DNA of 64,000 nucleotides from Eubacterium sp. (GTDB taxonomy: Bacteria > Bacillota > Clostridia > Peptostreptococcales > Anaerovoracaceae). Made by a program: the position numbers and the translations under genes. Location: assembly GCA_017533915.1 (NCBI GenBank), contig JAFWHX010000017.1, positions 1 through 64,000 on the forward strand, given 5' to 3'. Shown here one piece after another: positions 50,647 to 59,721 of this stretch (positions are counted from its first letter, which is position 1; each line of letters begins with the position of its first letter). The notes beneath the pieces are model-generated. The model was not told where the DNA came from. It ran no database searches and was given only the letters and a program-made list of their open reading frames with translations.

Positions 50647-53505
50647 ATGAAAAAGATCACGATCGGGATGCTTGCGGCTGTGGACTCAGGCAAGACGACA
50701 CTGACGGAAGCGATCCTTTACACAACTGGACAGATCAGGAAGGCCGGCCGCGTGGACCACGGCGATTCGCACCTGGACACGAATTCGATCGAGCGAGAGC
50801 GGGGGATCACGATATTCTCCAAGCAGGCTGGATTCGAATTCGGCGGCATGAAGGCGACGATCCTCGATACTCCGGGGCATGTAGACTTTGCTGCGGAGAT
50901 GGAGCGGACGCTTTCTGTCATCGACTATGCGGTGCTGATCATCGGCGCTAACGACGGCATCAAAGCCCACACGGCTACTCTCTGGAAACTGCTCTCAAAA
51001 CACCGTATACCGGTGTTTATTTTCGTGAACAAGATCGACCTGGCTGAGGGAAACGATGCCCCGTCAGAGGCGGGCGGTTCAGCTGCCGGCGGTCTGTCTG
51101 TATCTGATATGTCAGCCGGCGGTACAGCTGCGCCGAAGCCATTAAGACAGAGAATCATAGACGATATAGATAAAGGACTGGGAGCGGAGCTCACAGACTT
51201 CACAGACACTTCATCGGAGGAATTCCTGGATGACATATCCATGATATCGGACAAAGCTGCCGAGCTCGTCCTTTCAGACATGGATCTGCGAGAAAAGAGA
51301 GAAGCAGTAGATCTTGAGATCATCAGGCTTGTAAAGAACCGTGAGCTGTTTCCGGTATACTTCGGCTCAGCGCTGAGATTCAGCGGAGTAGAGGCTCTGA
51401 TAAGTGGGCTTGAAAAGTATACCGCGGCGTTTCGCGGAGATGAGAAGGGCGAGCCTTCAGGCAGTATCTTCAAAGTCGCGTACGATGGGAAAGACCGCGT
51501 GACGTTCATGAAGATAACATCCGGAAGGACGAAGCCGCGCCAGATGATCCAGATCGTGCCCAGAGACGGCGCTGAATCTTATGGCGAGAAGATAAATGAG
51601 ATAAGAGTGTATTCCGGAGACAGATACACAGTTGCAGAGGCGGCTGGACCAGGCGAGATTATTGCGGTCACCGGGCTTTCGAAAGCTGTACCGGGTGACG
51701 CCGTGGGATCTGAAAAGCCTGCGGCAGGTGAGGTGCTGCAGCCGTACATGACATATAACGCCTATGCCGAGCACGAAGAAGATACGCATGCACTGCTTGA
51801 AGCCCTGAGCATGCTCGCTGCTGAAGACCCGAAGCTGGAGACAGAATGGCTGAGCGGTCCGAAGCAGATCGTAGTCAGGATAATGGGGGCAGTACAGCTG
51901 GAGATACTTACGCGTGTTATAAAAGACCGGTTCGGGATCAGCTGCGCTTTCGGCGAGGAGAAGATCATTTACAAAGAGACAGTCAAAGGTGTCTATGAAG
52001 GTGTAGGGCATTTTGAGCCGCTCAGGCATTACGCCGAAGCACATGTAGTGATCTCCCCGGCAGAGAGGGGGAGCGGTGTGACGGTACGGACCGAATGCCC
52101 GCTCGAACTTCTTGATATCAACTGGCAGAATCTCGTGATGTCGGTGCTGGAAAGGCATCGCCTCCGCGGTACGCTGATCGGAGCGCCGCTTACTGATGTC
52201 GATATATGTCTTGTCGCAGGGCGCGCCAGCAAAAAGCATACTGAAGGCGGAGACTTCAGGGAGGCGGCGCTGAGAGCGGTAAGGCAGGGACTCATGCAGG
52301 CTCTCGAAGCCGGAGATATGGTGCTTCTCGAGCCATGGCTCGATTTCAGAATAGAGACTGAGACGCCGGAGATCGGCGCTATAATGACTGATATAGATAA
52401 TATGGGCGGCTCCGTGGATCCGCCGGAGATATCTGAAGACGGATCCACGGCAGTGCTGAGCGGCCGCGCCCCGGCCGCCGGGCTGCGCGGCTACGGAGCC
52501 CGGCTGGCCGGGTCCGCCCATGGGCGCACACAGTTCTCATGCGCCATGGGCGGCTATGACGTCTGCGCCGGCGCGCAGGACGTCATAGAGCGCGAGGGCT
52601 ACGCCCCTGACCGAGATGTGCGGAATCCTGCGGATTCCGTGTTCTGCAGCCACGGTTCAGGAGACATAGTAAAGTGGGATCAGGTATTCAGCTGCATGCA
52701 CATACCATCCGTACTTGAAGCACGGAGGAAACACATGAGTATCATACCCGGCGGCCAGACAGACGAGATGCTTGCCGCTGAAGCCCGCATAAAAGAACAG
52801 CGGCGCCGCCGCGAGCAGCAGACTGCCACAGACAAAGAACTGAAGGCGATCTTTGAGCAGACATACGGTCCGATCAGACATTACCGCCGTTCCAGGCAGG
52901 AAGAATACGACGAATACGAAGATGATTACGACGAAGCGGGACCATCCACAGGATCCGGCGGACAAGGCAGGTCCGGCAAGGCGGGTCCAGCTGATGCCCG
53001 CAAGGCAGGGCAGGCTGATGTACGCAAGGCGGGCCAGGCTAATGCCCGCAGTGCAGTACAGACAGTGACACATCTCTTTGTCGACGGATACAACTTGATC
53101 CACGCATGGCCTGAGCTGAAAGAACTCGCAGACATCGATTTCGGCTCCGCACGCGACGAGCTTACCGACATAATCTGCAACTATTCCGGGTTCATGGGAT
53201 ATGAGACCGTTCTGGTATACGATGCCTATAAAGTGACCGAAGGCGTCGGAAGTAAAATGAGGATAAACGGCATAACAGTCGTCTACACCCGTGAGCATGA
53301 GACAGCTGACGCATACATCGAGCGCGAGACTCTCAATATCATGAAGCACCGTAAGCCCGGAGCTTCCGACCGCATACTTGTGGTGACATCAGACAATCTC
53401 GAACAGATAGTATCCATGGGACACGGCGCGCTTCGCATATCATCGCATGAATTCATAAGCGAGATCGGGCGTGTGAACGACCAGATCAGCAGCATGCACA
53501 GATAA
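50647..53505 (+). CDS. TetM-like ribosomal GTPase fused to YacP/Rae1-type NYN nuclease
   Basis: 952 residues from ATG 50647. Residues 1-720 have the EF-G/TetM layout: P-loop AAVDSGKTT (10-18), RERGITI, DTPGHVDF, NKIDL, then domains II-V (CPLELLDINWQNLVMSVLERH and LLEPWLDFRIETE correspond to TetM). The domain IV loop that carries SPVSTP in TetM reads RASKKHTEGGDF, so tetracycline release is doubtful. A charged, repetitive linker (about 730-805) leads to a NYN domain (VDGYNLIHAWPEL, VVYDAYK, ETADAYIERE, VVTSDNLEQ; D813, D859, D888, D916) of the YacP/Rae1 type. Rae1 of Bacillus cuts mRNA in the ribosomal A site. A combined role at stalled ribosomes is inferred. Confidence 0.88.
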   Translation: MKKITIGMLAAVDSGKTTLTEAILYTTGQIRKAGRVDHGDSHLDTNSIERERGITIFSKQAGFEFGGMKATILDTPGHVDFAAEMERTLSVIDYAVLIIGANDGIKAHTATLWKLLSKHRIPVFIFVNKIDLAEGNDAPSEAGGSAAGGLSVSDMSAGGTAAPKPLRQRIIDDIDKGLGAELTDFTDTSSEEFLDDISMISDKAAELVLSDMDLREKREAVDLEIIRLVKNRELFPVYFGSALRFSGVEALISGLEKYTAAFRGDEKGEPSGSIFKVAYDGKDRVTFMKITSGRTKPRQMIQIVPRDGAESYGEKINEIRVYSGDRYTVAEAAGPGEIIAVTGLSKAVPGDAVGSEKPAAGEVLQPYMTYNAYAEHEEDTHALLEALSMLAAEDPKLETEWLSGPKQIVVRIMGAVQLEILTRVIKDRFGISCAFGEEKIIYKETVKGVYEGVGHFEPLRHYAEAHVVISPAERGSGVTVRTECPLELLDINWQNLVMSVLERHRLRGTLIGAPLTDVDICLVAGRASKKHTEGGDFREAALRAVRQGLMQALEAGDMVLLEPWLDFRIETETPEIGAIMTDIDNMGGSVDPPEISEDGSTAVLSGRAPAAGLRGYGARLAGSAHGRTQFSCAMGGYDVCAGAQDVIEREGYAPDRDVRNPADSVFCSHGSGDIVKWDQVFSCMHIPSVLEARRKHMSIIPGGQTDEMLAAEARIKEQRRRREQQTATDKELKAIFEQTYGPIRHYRRSRQEEYDEYEDDYDEAGPSTGSGGQGRSGKAGPADARKAGQADVRKAGQANARSAVQTVTHLFVDGYNLIHAWPELKELADIDFGSARDELTDIICNYSGFMGYETVLVYDAYKVTEGVGSKMRINGITVVYTREHETADAYIERETLNIMKHRKPGASDRILVVTSDNLEQIVSMGHGALRISSHEFISEIGRVNDQISSMHR

Positions 53506-53706
53506 AAACGCTGACATGCAGACAGACCTGTAAGTATGTTTCCGATCGCGGCCATTTGCAACTGGTCCCGGCTTTCATGTACGAACCACTACCATAAGTG
53601 CTTATTATATGATAAAGTAGTGATAAGGTTTGATATACGGGCATTGAGTGTATCATTTCAGTAATAGAGGCATTATAGGTAATACGAATAAAAAGGGGGA
53701 GTTTTA

Positions 53707-54288
53707 ATGGGAAACAGTAAGAGAAGCAGAGCGGCCGCGGCTCTGATCGCGGTCCTCATGATCGGTGCTGTAATGGCTTTTACAGCGGGATGCCGTGTGA
53801 ACGTCAACATCAATGATACCGGATCTGAGAAAAGTCAGACTGAAGAGCAGGGAAAAACAGAAGATAAGGTACTGCAGTCTGTAACGGCACCTGAAGATTT
53901 TGATCCTACAGGCGAATATCAGGACAAGACGAGCCAGCGCGCGGACATGACGATCACGCCTATTGGTGAAGAAGGTCATTATGCAGTACTGGTCAGCTGG
54001 GGCAGCAGTGCGTTCGAGACGACGATCTGGGAGTTCGATGGAGAATTTGACCATAAGAGCGGAATGCTCACATATAATAACTGCACAAGGATCGAGCTCA
54101 CAATAAACGATGAAGGCAAGCAGGAGGAAGAGGTCGTTTATGAGGACGGCGAAGGCGCGCTTCTCTACTACGACGGCGGTTTCAACTGGGACAATAAGAA
54201 AGACGACACCGGCAAAGACTGCTATTTTGTGAGATATGACGATCTGTCCGACACGATCATAGAAGAGTCTGAGGAGTCGGAAGAGTAG
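53707..54288 (+). CDS. Lipoprotein of unknown function
   Basis: 193 residues. The signal peptide (about 8-28) ends FTAGC with C29 as the lipidated residue. The mature part contains DFDPTGEYQDKTSQRADMTI and HYAVLVSWGSSAFETTIWEF, consistent with a small beta-barrel-like fold, and the end is very acidic. GGGGGAG precedes the ATG. It is followed 31 bp later by trxB. No function can be assigned. Confidence 0.75.
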   Translation: MGNSKRSRAAAALIAVLMIGAVMAFTAGCRVNVNINDTGSEKSQTEEQGKTEDKVLQSVTAPEDFDPTGEYQDKTSQRADMTITPIGEEGHYAVLVSWGSSAFETTIWEFDGEFDHKSGMLTYNNCTRIELTINDEGKQEEEVVYEDGEGALLYYDGGFNWDNKKDDTGKDCYFVRYDDLSDTIIEESEESEE

Positions 54289-54319
54289 CAGCGGAAACAA
54301 TCAATTCTGGAGGTAAAAA

Positions 54320-55231
54320 ATGTACGATATCATAATAATCGGCGCAGGTCCTGCGGGCATGACCGCCGCGATCTATGGACAGCGTGCGGGAAAGAGCACA
54401 CTCATGATCGACAAGGCGGGTTACGGCGGAAATATCATAACGACGCCGTCGGTCGAGAATTATCCGGGACTTAAGAATGTTTCGGGAGCAGAGTTCGCTC
54501 AGCTTCTGTTCGAGCAGGCCGAGAGCTTTGGCGCTGAGTACCAGTCAGCAGAGGTAAAGGGCATCACAGACGCAGCCGGAGTAAAGACCGTACACACAGA
54601 CGCGGGAGATTTTGATGCGAAAGCGGTGATAATCGCGACAGGACAGGTCAACCGCAGGCTCGGGCTCGACCGGGAGGATCAGCTCGTAGGAAGCGGTGTC
54701 TCATTCTGCGCGACATGTGACGGGATGTTCTTCCGCGGCCGTGACGTTGCAGTCATAGGCGGAGGGAACACTGCGCTGGAAGACGCGGAATACCTCGCAG
54801 GTGTCGCGAACAAAGTCTACCTTATCCACCGCCGCGATCGTTTCCGCGGCGAGCAGAAGACAGTCGACCGCCTGGAAAAGCTTGAAAACGTTGAGTTCAT
54901 CTTAAATTCATCACCGGTAAGGTTTATTGGAGACGGCCCTGTTACAGGACTTGTGATAAAGAACAACCTGACAGGTGAAGAACGCGAGCTCGCGGTGCAG
55001 GGAGTGTTCGAAGCAGTAGGACAGATGCCGCAGAACACAAACTTCGCCGACATAGCAGAGCTCGATGAGACCGGCTACATCAAAGCAACTGAGGCGTGTG
55101 AGACAGGACGGCCGGGGATCTTTGTCGCCGGCGACTGCAGGACTAAAAAAGTCCGTCAGCTCGACACAGCGGCGGCCGACGGCACGATCGCAGCTCTTGC
55201 CGCGTCAGAATACATCAATTCTCTGGAGTAG
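54320..55231 (+). CDS. trxB: Thioredoxin reductase
   Basis: 303 residues. Uses NADPH and FAD to reduce thioredoxin. IIIGAGPAGMTAAIYGQRAG is the FAD motif, CATCDG holds the redox-active CxxC near residue 133, AVIGGGNTALEDAEYL is the NADPH motif, and FVAGDCRTKKVRQLDTAAADG the C-terminal FAD contact. TGGAGG precedes the ATG. It has its own terminator, so it is separate from pyrH. Confidence 0.95.
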   Translation: MYDIIIIGAGPAGMTAAIYGQRAGKSTLMIDKAGYGGNIITTPSVENYPGLKNVSGAEFAQLLFEQAESFGAEYQSAEVKGITDAAGVKTVHTDAGDFDAKAVIIATGQVNRRLGLDREDQLVGSGVSFCATCDGMFFRGRDVAVIGGGNTALEDAEYLAGVANKVYLIHRRDRFRGEQKTVDRLEKLENVEFILNSSPVRFIGDGPVTGLVIKNNLTGEERELAVQGVFEAVGQMPQNTNFADIAELDETGYIKATEACETGRPGIFVAGDCRTKKVRQLDTAAADGTIAALAASEYINSLE

Positions 55232-55260
55232 CAGGCGCCGTATCGCAACGATGGATCAGG

Positions 55261-55296
55261 CTTCCGGCCCGGGTAATACCGGCCGGGAGTTTTTTA
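55261..55296 (+). terminator. Terminator after trxB
   Basis: CTTCCGGCC (55261-55269) pairs with GGCCGGGAG (55281-55289) with one imperfection, followed by a run of T. Confidence 0.85.
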
Positions 55297-55351
55297 TACA
55301 CTATTAGGAACTACAGCTGCATAATATCTTGTATGTTTTCATAATAATCTG

Positions 55352-55380
55352 TTAACCAGCAGCGCAAAATATGGTATACT
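55352..55380 (+). promoter_or_regulatory. Promoter of the pyrH-polC gene run
   Basis: TTAACC (55352-55357), 17 bp, TATACT (55375-55380), with TGG extended element. The leader to pyrH is about 40 nt. Confidence 0.7.
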
Positions 55381-55427
55381 TACTGCAGTATAAAATGATA
55401 GCTGACAGGTATGACAAAGGAGCACAT

Positions 55428-56138
55428 ATGGAGCCGAAATATAAGAGGGTGCTGCTGAAGATAAGCGGCGAAGCGCTCGCTGGCGAGCAGGGCACAGGGA
55501 TAAACATGGAAGTCACTTCGACAGTGGCTGATCAGATCAAAAAGCTCATCGATCTGGGCGTGGAGGTCGCAGTCGTAGTAGGCGGCGGCAACTTCTGGCG
55601 CGGCAGGACGAGTCAGGACATGAAGCGTGAGACCGCTGACTATATAGGCATGCTCGCGACTGTCATGAATGCTCTCGCTCTTCAGGATGTGCTCCAGGCG
55701 AAAGGCGTAGGATGCAGAGTCCAGACTTCTCTCATGATGCGTGAAGTCGCAGAGCCGTACATCTGGAGGAAGGCGATCAAAGAACTTGCTGTAGATCATG
55801 ATGTGGTCATCTTCGGAGCAGGGATCGGCGAGCCGCATTTCTCAACAGATACGGCAGCTGCGCTCAGGGCTGTGAATATCGAAGCCGATATCATTCTTCT
55901 CGCGAAGAACGTTGACGCGGTATATTCTGCAGATCCTGTCACACATCCGGATGCAGTAAGGTACGATGAGCTCACATACAAGGAGATGCTAGATAAGGAG
56001 CTTCAGGTAATGGACCTCACCGCGGCGACTATCTGCAAAGAGAACAACATGGCTATACAGGTGTTCGGAGTCGCTGAAAAGGACAGCATGGTAAGGGCGG
56101 TCCTCGGCGAGAAGATCGGGACACTGATCAAAGAATAG
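55428..56138 (+). CDS. pyrH: UMP kinase
   Basis: 236 residues from ATG 55428, after AAAGGAG. Phosphorylates UMP to [36 protein letters not shown] and [19 protein letters not shown] are the family blocks; [28 protein letters not shown] follows. It heads a run that continues with frr 11 bp later, the usual Firmicutes order. Confidence 0.97.
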   Translation: MEPKYKRVLLKISGEALAGEQGTGINMEVTSTVADQIKKLIDLGVEVAVVVGGGNFWRGRTSQDMKRETADYIGMLATVMNALALQDVLQAKGVGCRVQTSLMMREVAEPYIWRKAIKELAVDHDVVIFGAGIGEPHFSTDTAAALRAVNIEADIILLAKNVDAVYSADPVTHPDAVRYDELTYKEMLDKELQVMDLTAATICKENNMAIQVFGVAEKDSMVRAVLGEKIGTLIKE

Positions 56139-56149
56139 GAGGAATCACG

Positions 56150-56704
56150 ATGGGTAAGTCACATAAGGATTTTCAGGAAAAGATCGAAGTTACCAAAGAG
56201 GTACTGAAAGAGGACCTGAATACAGTAAGAGCAGGAAGAGCAAACCCTGCGCTTCTCGACAAAGTCAGTGTTGATTATTATGGAACGCCGACACCGCTCA
56301 GAAACATTGCCAACATTGCAGCGCCGGATCCTAAGTCACTTCAGATCACACCGTTCGATCCTTCATCACTCGGCGATATCGAGCGCGCGATCAATATCGC
56401 TAACATTGGTATAACACCGACTAACGATGGAAAGAACATACGTCTGATCATTCCTGATCTTACAGAAGAGCGAAGGAAAGAGCTTACAAAGATCACCAAG
56501 AAATACGGTGAAGAAGCCAAAGTCGCAGTGAGAAACCTCCGCCGCGAGGCTAACGACTCTGTAAAGAAGCAGGAGAAGGATGGCGAGATCTCAGAGGACG
56601 ACCGCGACGACGAGCTTGAGAAGATCCAGAAGACTACAGACGAGGCGATCAAAGCGATCGACGAGATCATCAAGGAAAAAGACAAGGAGATCATGGAGGT
56701 ATAG
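56150..56704 (+). CDS. frr: Ribosome recycling factor
   Basis: 184 residues. Splits post-termination ribosomes together with EF-G. LNTVRAGRANPALLDKVSVD, YYGTPTPLRNIANI and RRKELTKITKKYGEEAKVAVRNLRREAND are the typical three-helix bundle segments. AGGAGG lies eight bases before the ATG. Confidence 0.97.
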   Translation: MGKSHKDFQEKIEVTKEVLKEDLNTVRAGRANPALLDKVSVDYYGTPTPLRNIANIAAPDPKSLQITPFDPSSLGDIERAINIANIGITPTNDGKNIRLIIPDLTEERRKELTKITKKYGEEAKVAVRNLRREANDSVKKQEKDGEISEDDRDDELEKIQKTTDEAIKAIDEIIKEKDKEIMEV

Positions 56705-56739
56705 CACTGCCGACAGTGATCCAGTTAGATGATAATATG

Positions 56740-56763
56740 GTGGCTGCATTCAGCAGCCACTTT
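56740..56763 (+). terminator. Weak hairpin between frr and uppS
   Basis: GTGGCTGC (56740-56747) pairs with GCAGCCAC (56753-56760), followed by TTT only. It probably lets most transcripts pass. Confidence 0.45.
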
Positions 56764-56783
56764 GCTGTATAAAAGGAGACGAA

Positions 56784-57518
56784 ATGAACGAGGTTTTGAT
56801 CGACCCTGAGAAGCTCCCGGCGCATGTCGCGATCATCATGGACGGCAACGGAAGGTGGGCTGAGAGGGAAGGTGTATCGCGCATAAAAGGCCATACGGCC
56901 GGCATGGAAGCCATGAAAGAGATCGTCAGGAAAGCCTCGCATATGGGCATAAGATACCTGACCGTATATGCTTTCAGCACAGAGAACTGGAAGCGGACCA
57001 TGGAGGAAGTGTCGGGGATCTTCAAGCTGCTTGTGCAGTTTGTAAAGCTTGACCTTTCAGAGCTTGACGAAGAGAACGTCAAAGTCTGTGTGCTCGGCGA
57101 CTACAGTGTGATACCGGATGCCGCGAAGAAGAGTCTGGACAAGACTCTTAAGACTACTGAAAACAACACAGGCATGCAGTTCAACGTTGCGATAAACTAC
57201 GGGAGCAGGGCAGAGATTGTACGCGGTGTTAACAAGATCGCCGAGCAGATCAGATCAGGAGAGATCGAAGGAGATGTCACTGAGGAAATGATCTCGAGAT
57301 CGCTCTACACCGGGGACGAGAACGGGAACATACCTGATCCGGACCTTATCATAAGAACTAGCGGCGAAGAGCGGCTGTCCAATTTCCTGCTCTGGCAGGC
57401 GGCATACAGCGAGTTCGAGTTCACCGACCTGCTGTGGCCTGACTTCACACCAGAGGCTTTTGAGCAGCTGATACTCGACTATACGACGCGCGACCGCAGA
57501 TTCGGCGGGCGCAAGTAA
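56784..57518 (+). CDS. uppS: Isoprenyl transferase (undecaprenyl diphosphate synthase)
   Basis: 244 residues. Makes the C55 lipid carrier for wall synthesis. VAIIMDGNGRWAEREG contains the catalytic Asp. RIKGHTAGMEAMKEIV, YLTVYAFSTENWKR, the FNVAINYGSRAEIV segment and DLIIRTSGEERLSNFLLWQAAYSEF are all signatures. GGAGACG precedes the ATG. Confidence 0.96.
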   Translation: MNEVLIDPEKLPAHVAIIMDGNGRWAEREGVSRIKGHTAGMEAMKEIVRKASHMGIRYLTVYAFSTENWKRTMEEVSGIFKLLVQFVKLDLSELDEENVKVCVLGDYSVIPDAAKKSLDKTLKTTENNTGMQFNVAINYGSRAEIVRGVNKIAEQIRSGEIEGDVTEEMISRSLYTGDENGNIPDPDLIIRTSGEERLSNFLLWQAAYSEFEFTDLLWPDFTPEAFEQLILDYTTRDRRFGGRK

Positions 57519-57581
57519 CATGCCTTTATAAGCATATAAACGATCTCGTAATGACAGATCCTTCCGTGGACGGCGAGGATC

Positions 57582-57685
57582 GATGATATATAATACTGCC
57601 GCGGATGCCGCGGCGTGATGATATACAAAACTGCCGCGAATGCCGCGGTGTGATGATATTCAGTTCAGCCGCGAATGCCGCGGCT
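57582..57685. repeat. Three 35-bp GC-rich direct repeats between uppS and cdsA
   Basis: GATGATAT starts at 57582, 57617 and 57652, each followed by a variable 8-10 bp and GCCGCGAATGCCGCGG, which can form a small GC hairpin. The copies sit inside the operon, where they may form RNA structure ahead of cdsA. Confidence 0.88.
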
Positions 57686-57701
57686 ACTTCAGGGGGTAAA
57701 A

Positions 57702-58523
57702 ATGAAAACACGTGTGATCTCAGCACTCGCCATGGTGCCGCTTCTGCTGGTCTTCTATTTCGGCGGATTCTGGCTCATGGCTCTTGTAGCGATAGCCAGC
57801 TTTCTTGCGCTGAAGGAATTTTATAATGGCTACACGCACATGGAAGTGCATCCGAACTACAAGATAGGGTACGGCGCGCTGGCAGTCCTATATGCGATGA
57901 ACGCCTATATGTACTATATGGGCGATTTCAATAACATATTCCTGCTTGGATGGCTTACAGCCGTCGTGATCGCCGGCGCGCTCTATATGTTCAACATGGA
58001 TAAAGTGGAACCCATAGATTCGATGGCCACCACACAGGGCCTAATATATATCGTGTTCTTCGCGTTCCATGTGGTCCTGGTCGATGAGCTGCCGACGAAC
58101 TCAGATCTGAAATGGCTGATACTTCTTACAGCATTCGGCTCAGACATATTCGCGTATTTCACAGGGATGCTGATCGGACGCCACAAGCTTTGTCCATCAC
58201 TTTCCCCTAAGAAGACGATAGAAGGCGCGATAGGAGGTGTCGCCGGCAGCGTGGCGCTGTGCGCTTTGTTCGGATACATCTTCATGAAGCCGCTCCTGGT
58301 GCACTGCATCGTGATCGGCCTGATAGGATCACCGATCTCCATGCTGGGAGACCTCACCGCGTCCGCGTACAAACGCAAGATGGGCATCAAAGACTATGGC
58401 GATCTGATACCGGGTCATGGCGGCGTCATGGACAGGATAGACAGCGTGCTCTTCACAGCGCCGTTCGTGTACTACTACATCGTTATCGTTATGGAGTACT
58501 TTGCGATCGGCATGCCGGCGTAG
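57702..58523 (+). CDS. cdsA: Phosphatidate cytidylyltransferase
   Basis: 273 residues from ATG 57702, after AGGGGG. About eight membrane segments. Makes CDP-diacylglycerol for phospholipids. The C-terminal signature runs from GDLTASAYKRKMGIKD to YGDLIPGHGGVMDRIDS, complete. SPKKTIEGAIGGVAGS precedes it. Confidence 0.95.
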   Translation: MKTRVISALAMVPLLLVFYFGGFWLMALVAIASFLALKEFYNGYTHMEVHPNYKIGYGALAVLYAMNAYMYYMGDFNNIFLLGWLTAVVIAGALYMFNMDKVEPIDSMATTQGLIYIVFFAFHVVLVDELPTNSDLKWLILLTAFGSDIFAYFTGMLIGRHKLCPSLSPKKTIEGAIGGVAGSVALCALFGYIFMKPLLVHCIVIGLIGSPISMLGDLTASAYKRKMGIKDYGDLIPGHGGVMDRIDSVLFTAPFVYYYIVIVMEYFAIGMPA

Positions 58524-58544
58524 CAGATAGTGAGGCGTAATGCG

Positions 58545-59708
58545 ATGGATAAAAAACGTATAACCGTGCTCGGGAGCACGGGCTCGATCGGAACGCAGAC
58601 TCTAGATATCATAAGAAAACATCCGGACAGATTCACGGTATCCTGCCTGACATGCGGGCAGAACGTGGATCTTCTTATCGACGAGATAAGGTCGCTTCCC
58701 GGACCTGATCGTCCTGGTCTTGTTGTTTGTTCAGACAGGAAAATGATCCCGAAGATCCGCGGCGAATTTCCTGATATCCAGGTGGAAAGCGGTATGGAGG
58801 GACTCATAGACGCGGCAGAGTATGACGCCGACATAGTCCTGAACGCTTTGATGGGGATGCGCGGGCTCGTACCGACGTATCATGCGGTCCGGGCAGGGCA
58901 TGACATCGCGCTTGCAAACAAAGAGACATTAGTCGCGGGCGGTCATATAATCATGAACGCGGTCAAAACAGAAGGCGTGAAGATGCTTCCTGTGGACAGT
59001 GAGCACAGCGCTATCTTCCAGTGCCTGCAGGGCAGCCATGGAAACAGGATCAAGAAGATCCTGCTTACATGCTCAGGCGGTCCTTTCAGAGGATGGACAT
59101 ATGAACAGCTCAGAACAGTTACGCCTGAAATGGCGCTTAAGCACCCGAACTGGTCAATGGGACGGAAAATAACCATCGACTCAGCTACTATGATGAACAA
59201 AGGACTTGAGATGATCGAAGCCAAATGGCTGTTTGGTGTTGATATAGACGATATCCAGGTGCTCGTGCACCCGCAGAGCATAGTACATTCGGCAGTCGAG
59301 TTCGAGGATACTTCAGTAATTGCTCAGATGGGCATACCTGATATGAGGATACCGATCAGCGTGGCGCTCGGATTCCCTGAAAGATTAGACAGCGGTCTTG
59401 AAGGACTGGATTTCTTCGGGAAGGGAAGCAGCCTTACGTTTGAAAAGCCTGACAATGAAGCATTCCGCTGCATGCCGCTCGCAGTGCGGGCGTCAAAGGC
59501 AGGCGGGAGCTATCCGGTGGCGATGAACGCCGCAAATGAAGTCCTCGTTCAGGCATTCCTGGACAAAAAGATCGGCTTTACAGATATCGCGGAAGGCATA
59601 GAGCGGGTGCTCGACGAGCATGATCCGTCAGGAGAGCCGGATCTTGAAGCAGTAGTTGAGATCGACAGCGAAGTACGCGAAAAAGTATACGAAACACTTC
59701 CGGAATAA
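58545..59708 (+). CDS. dxr: 1-deoxy-D-xylulose 5-phosphate reductoisomerase
   Basis: 387 residues from ATG 58545, with GAGG nine bases upstream. Second step of the MEP isoprenoid route. VLGSTGSIGTQTLDIIRKHP binds NADPH. LANKETLVAGG, LPVDSEHSAIFQCLQG (metal site) and KLTIDSATMMNKGLE in family form (here KITIDSATMMNKGLEMIEA) are intact. It works with ispG two genes downstream. Confidence 0.96.
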   Translation: MDKKRITVLGSTGSIGTQTLDIIRKHPDRFTVSCLTCGQNVDLLIDEIRSLPGPDRPGLVVCSDRKMIPKIRGEFPDIQVESGMEGLIDAAEYDADIVLNALMGMRGLVPTYHAVRAGHDIALANKETLVAGGHIIMNAVKTEGVKMLPVDSEHSAIFQCLQGSHGNRIKKILLTCSGGPFRGWTYEQLRTVTPEMALKHPNWSMGRKITIDSATMMNKGLEMIEAKWLFGVDIDDIQVLVHPQSIVHSAVEFEDTSVIAQMGIPDMRIPISVALGFPERLDSGLEGLDFFGKGSSLTFEKPDNEAFRCMPLAVRASKAGGSYPVAMNAANEVLVQAFLDKKIGFTDIAEGIERVLDEHDPSGEPDLEAVVEIDSEVREKVYETLPE

Positions 59709-59721
59709 TAAGGATGATGCA

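Noticed and set aside
51457..52521. Long minus-strand frame of 354 codons
   Set aside because: It is antisense to the TetM-NYN gene, has an unlikely composition (many His, Arg, Tyr, Cys) and no start signals.
50647..53505. Tetracycline resistance gene (tetM class)
   Set aside because: The SPVSTP loop needed for drug release is replaced, there is no mobile element context, and a NYN nuclease is attached.
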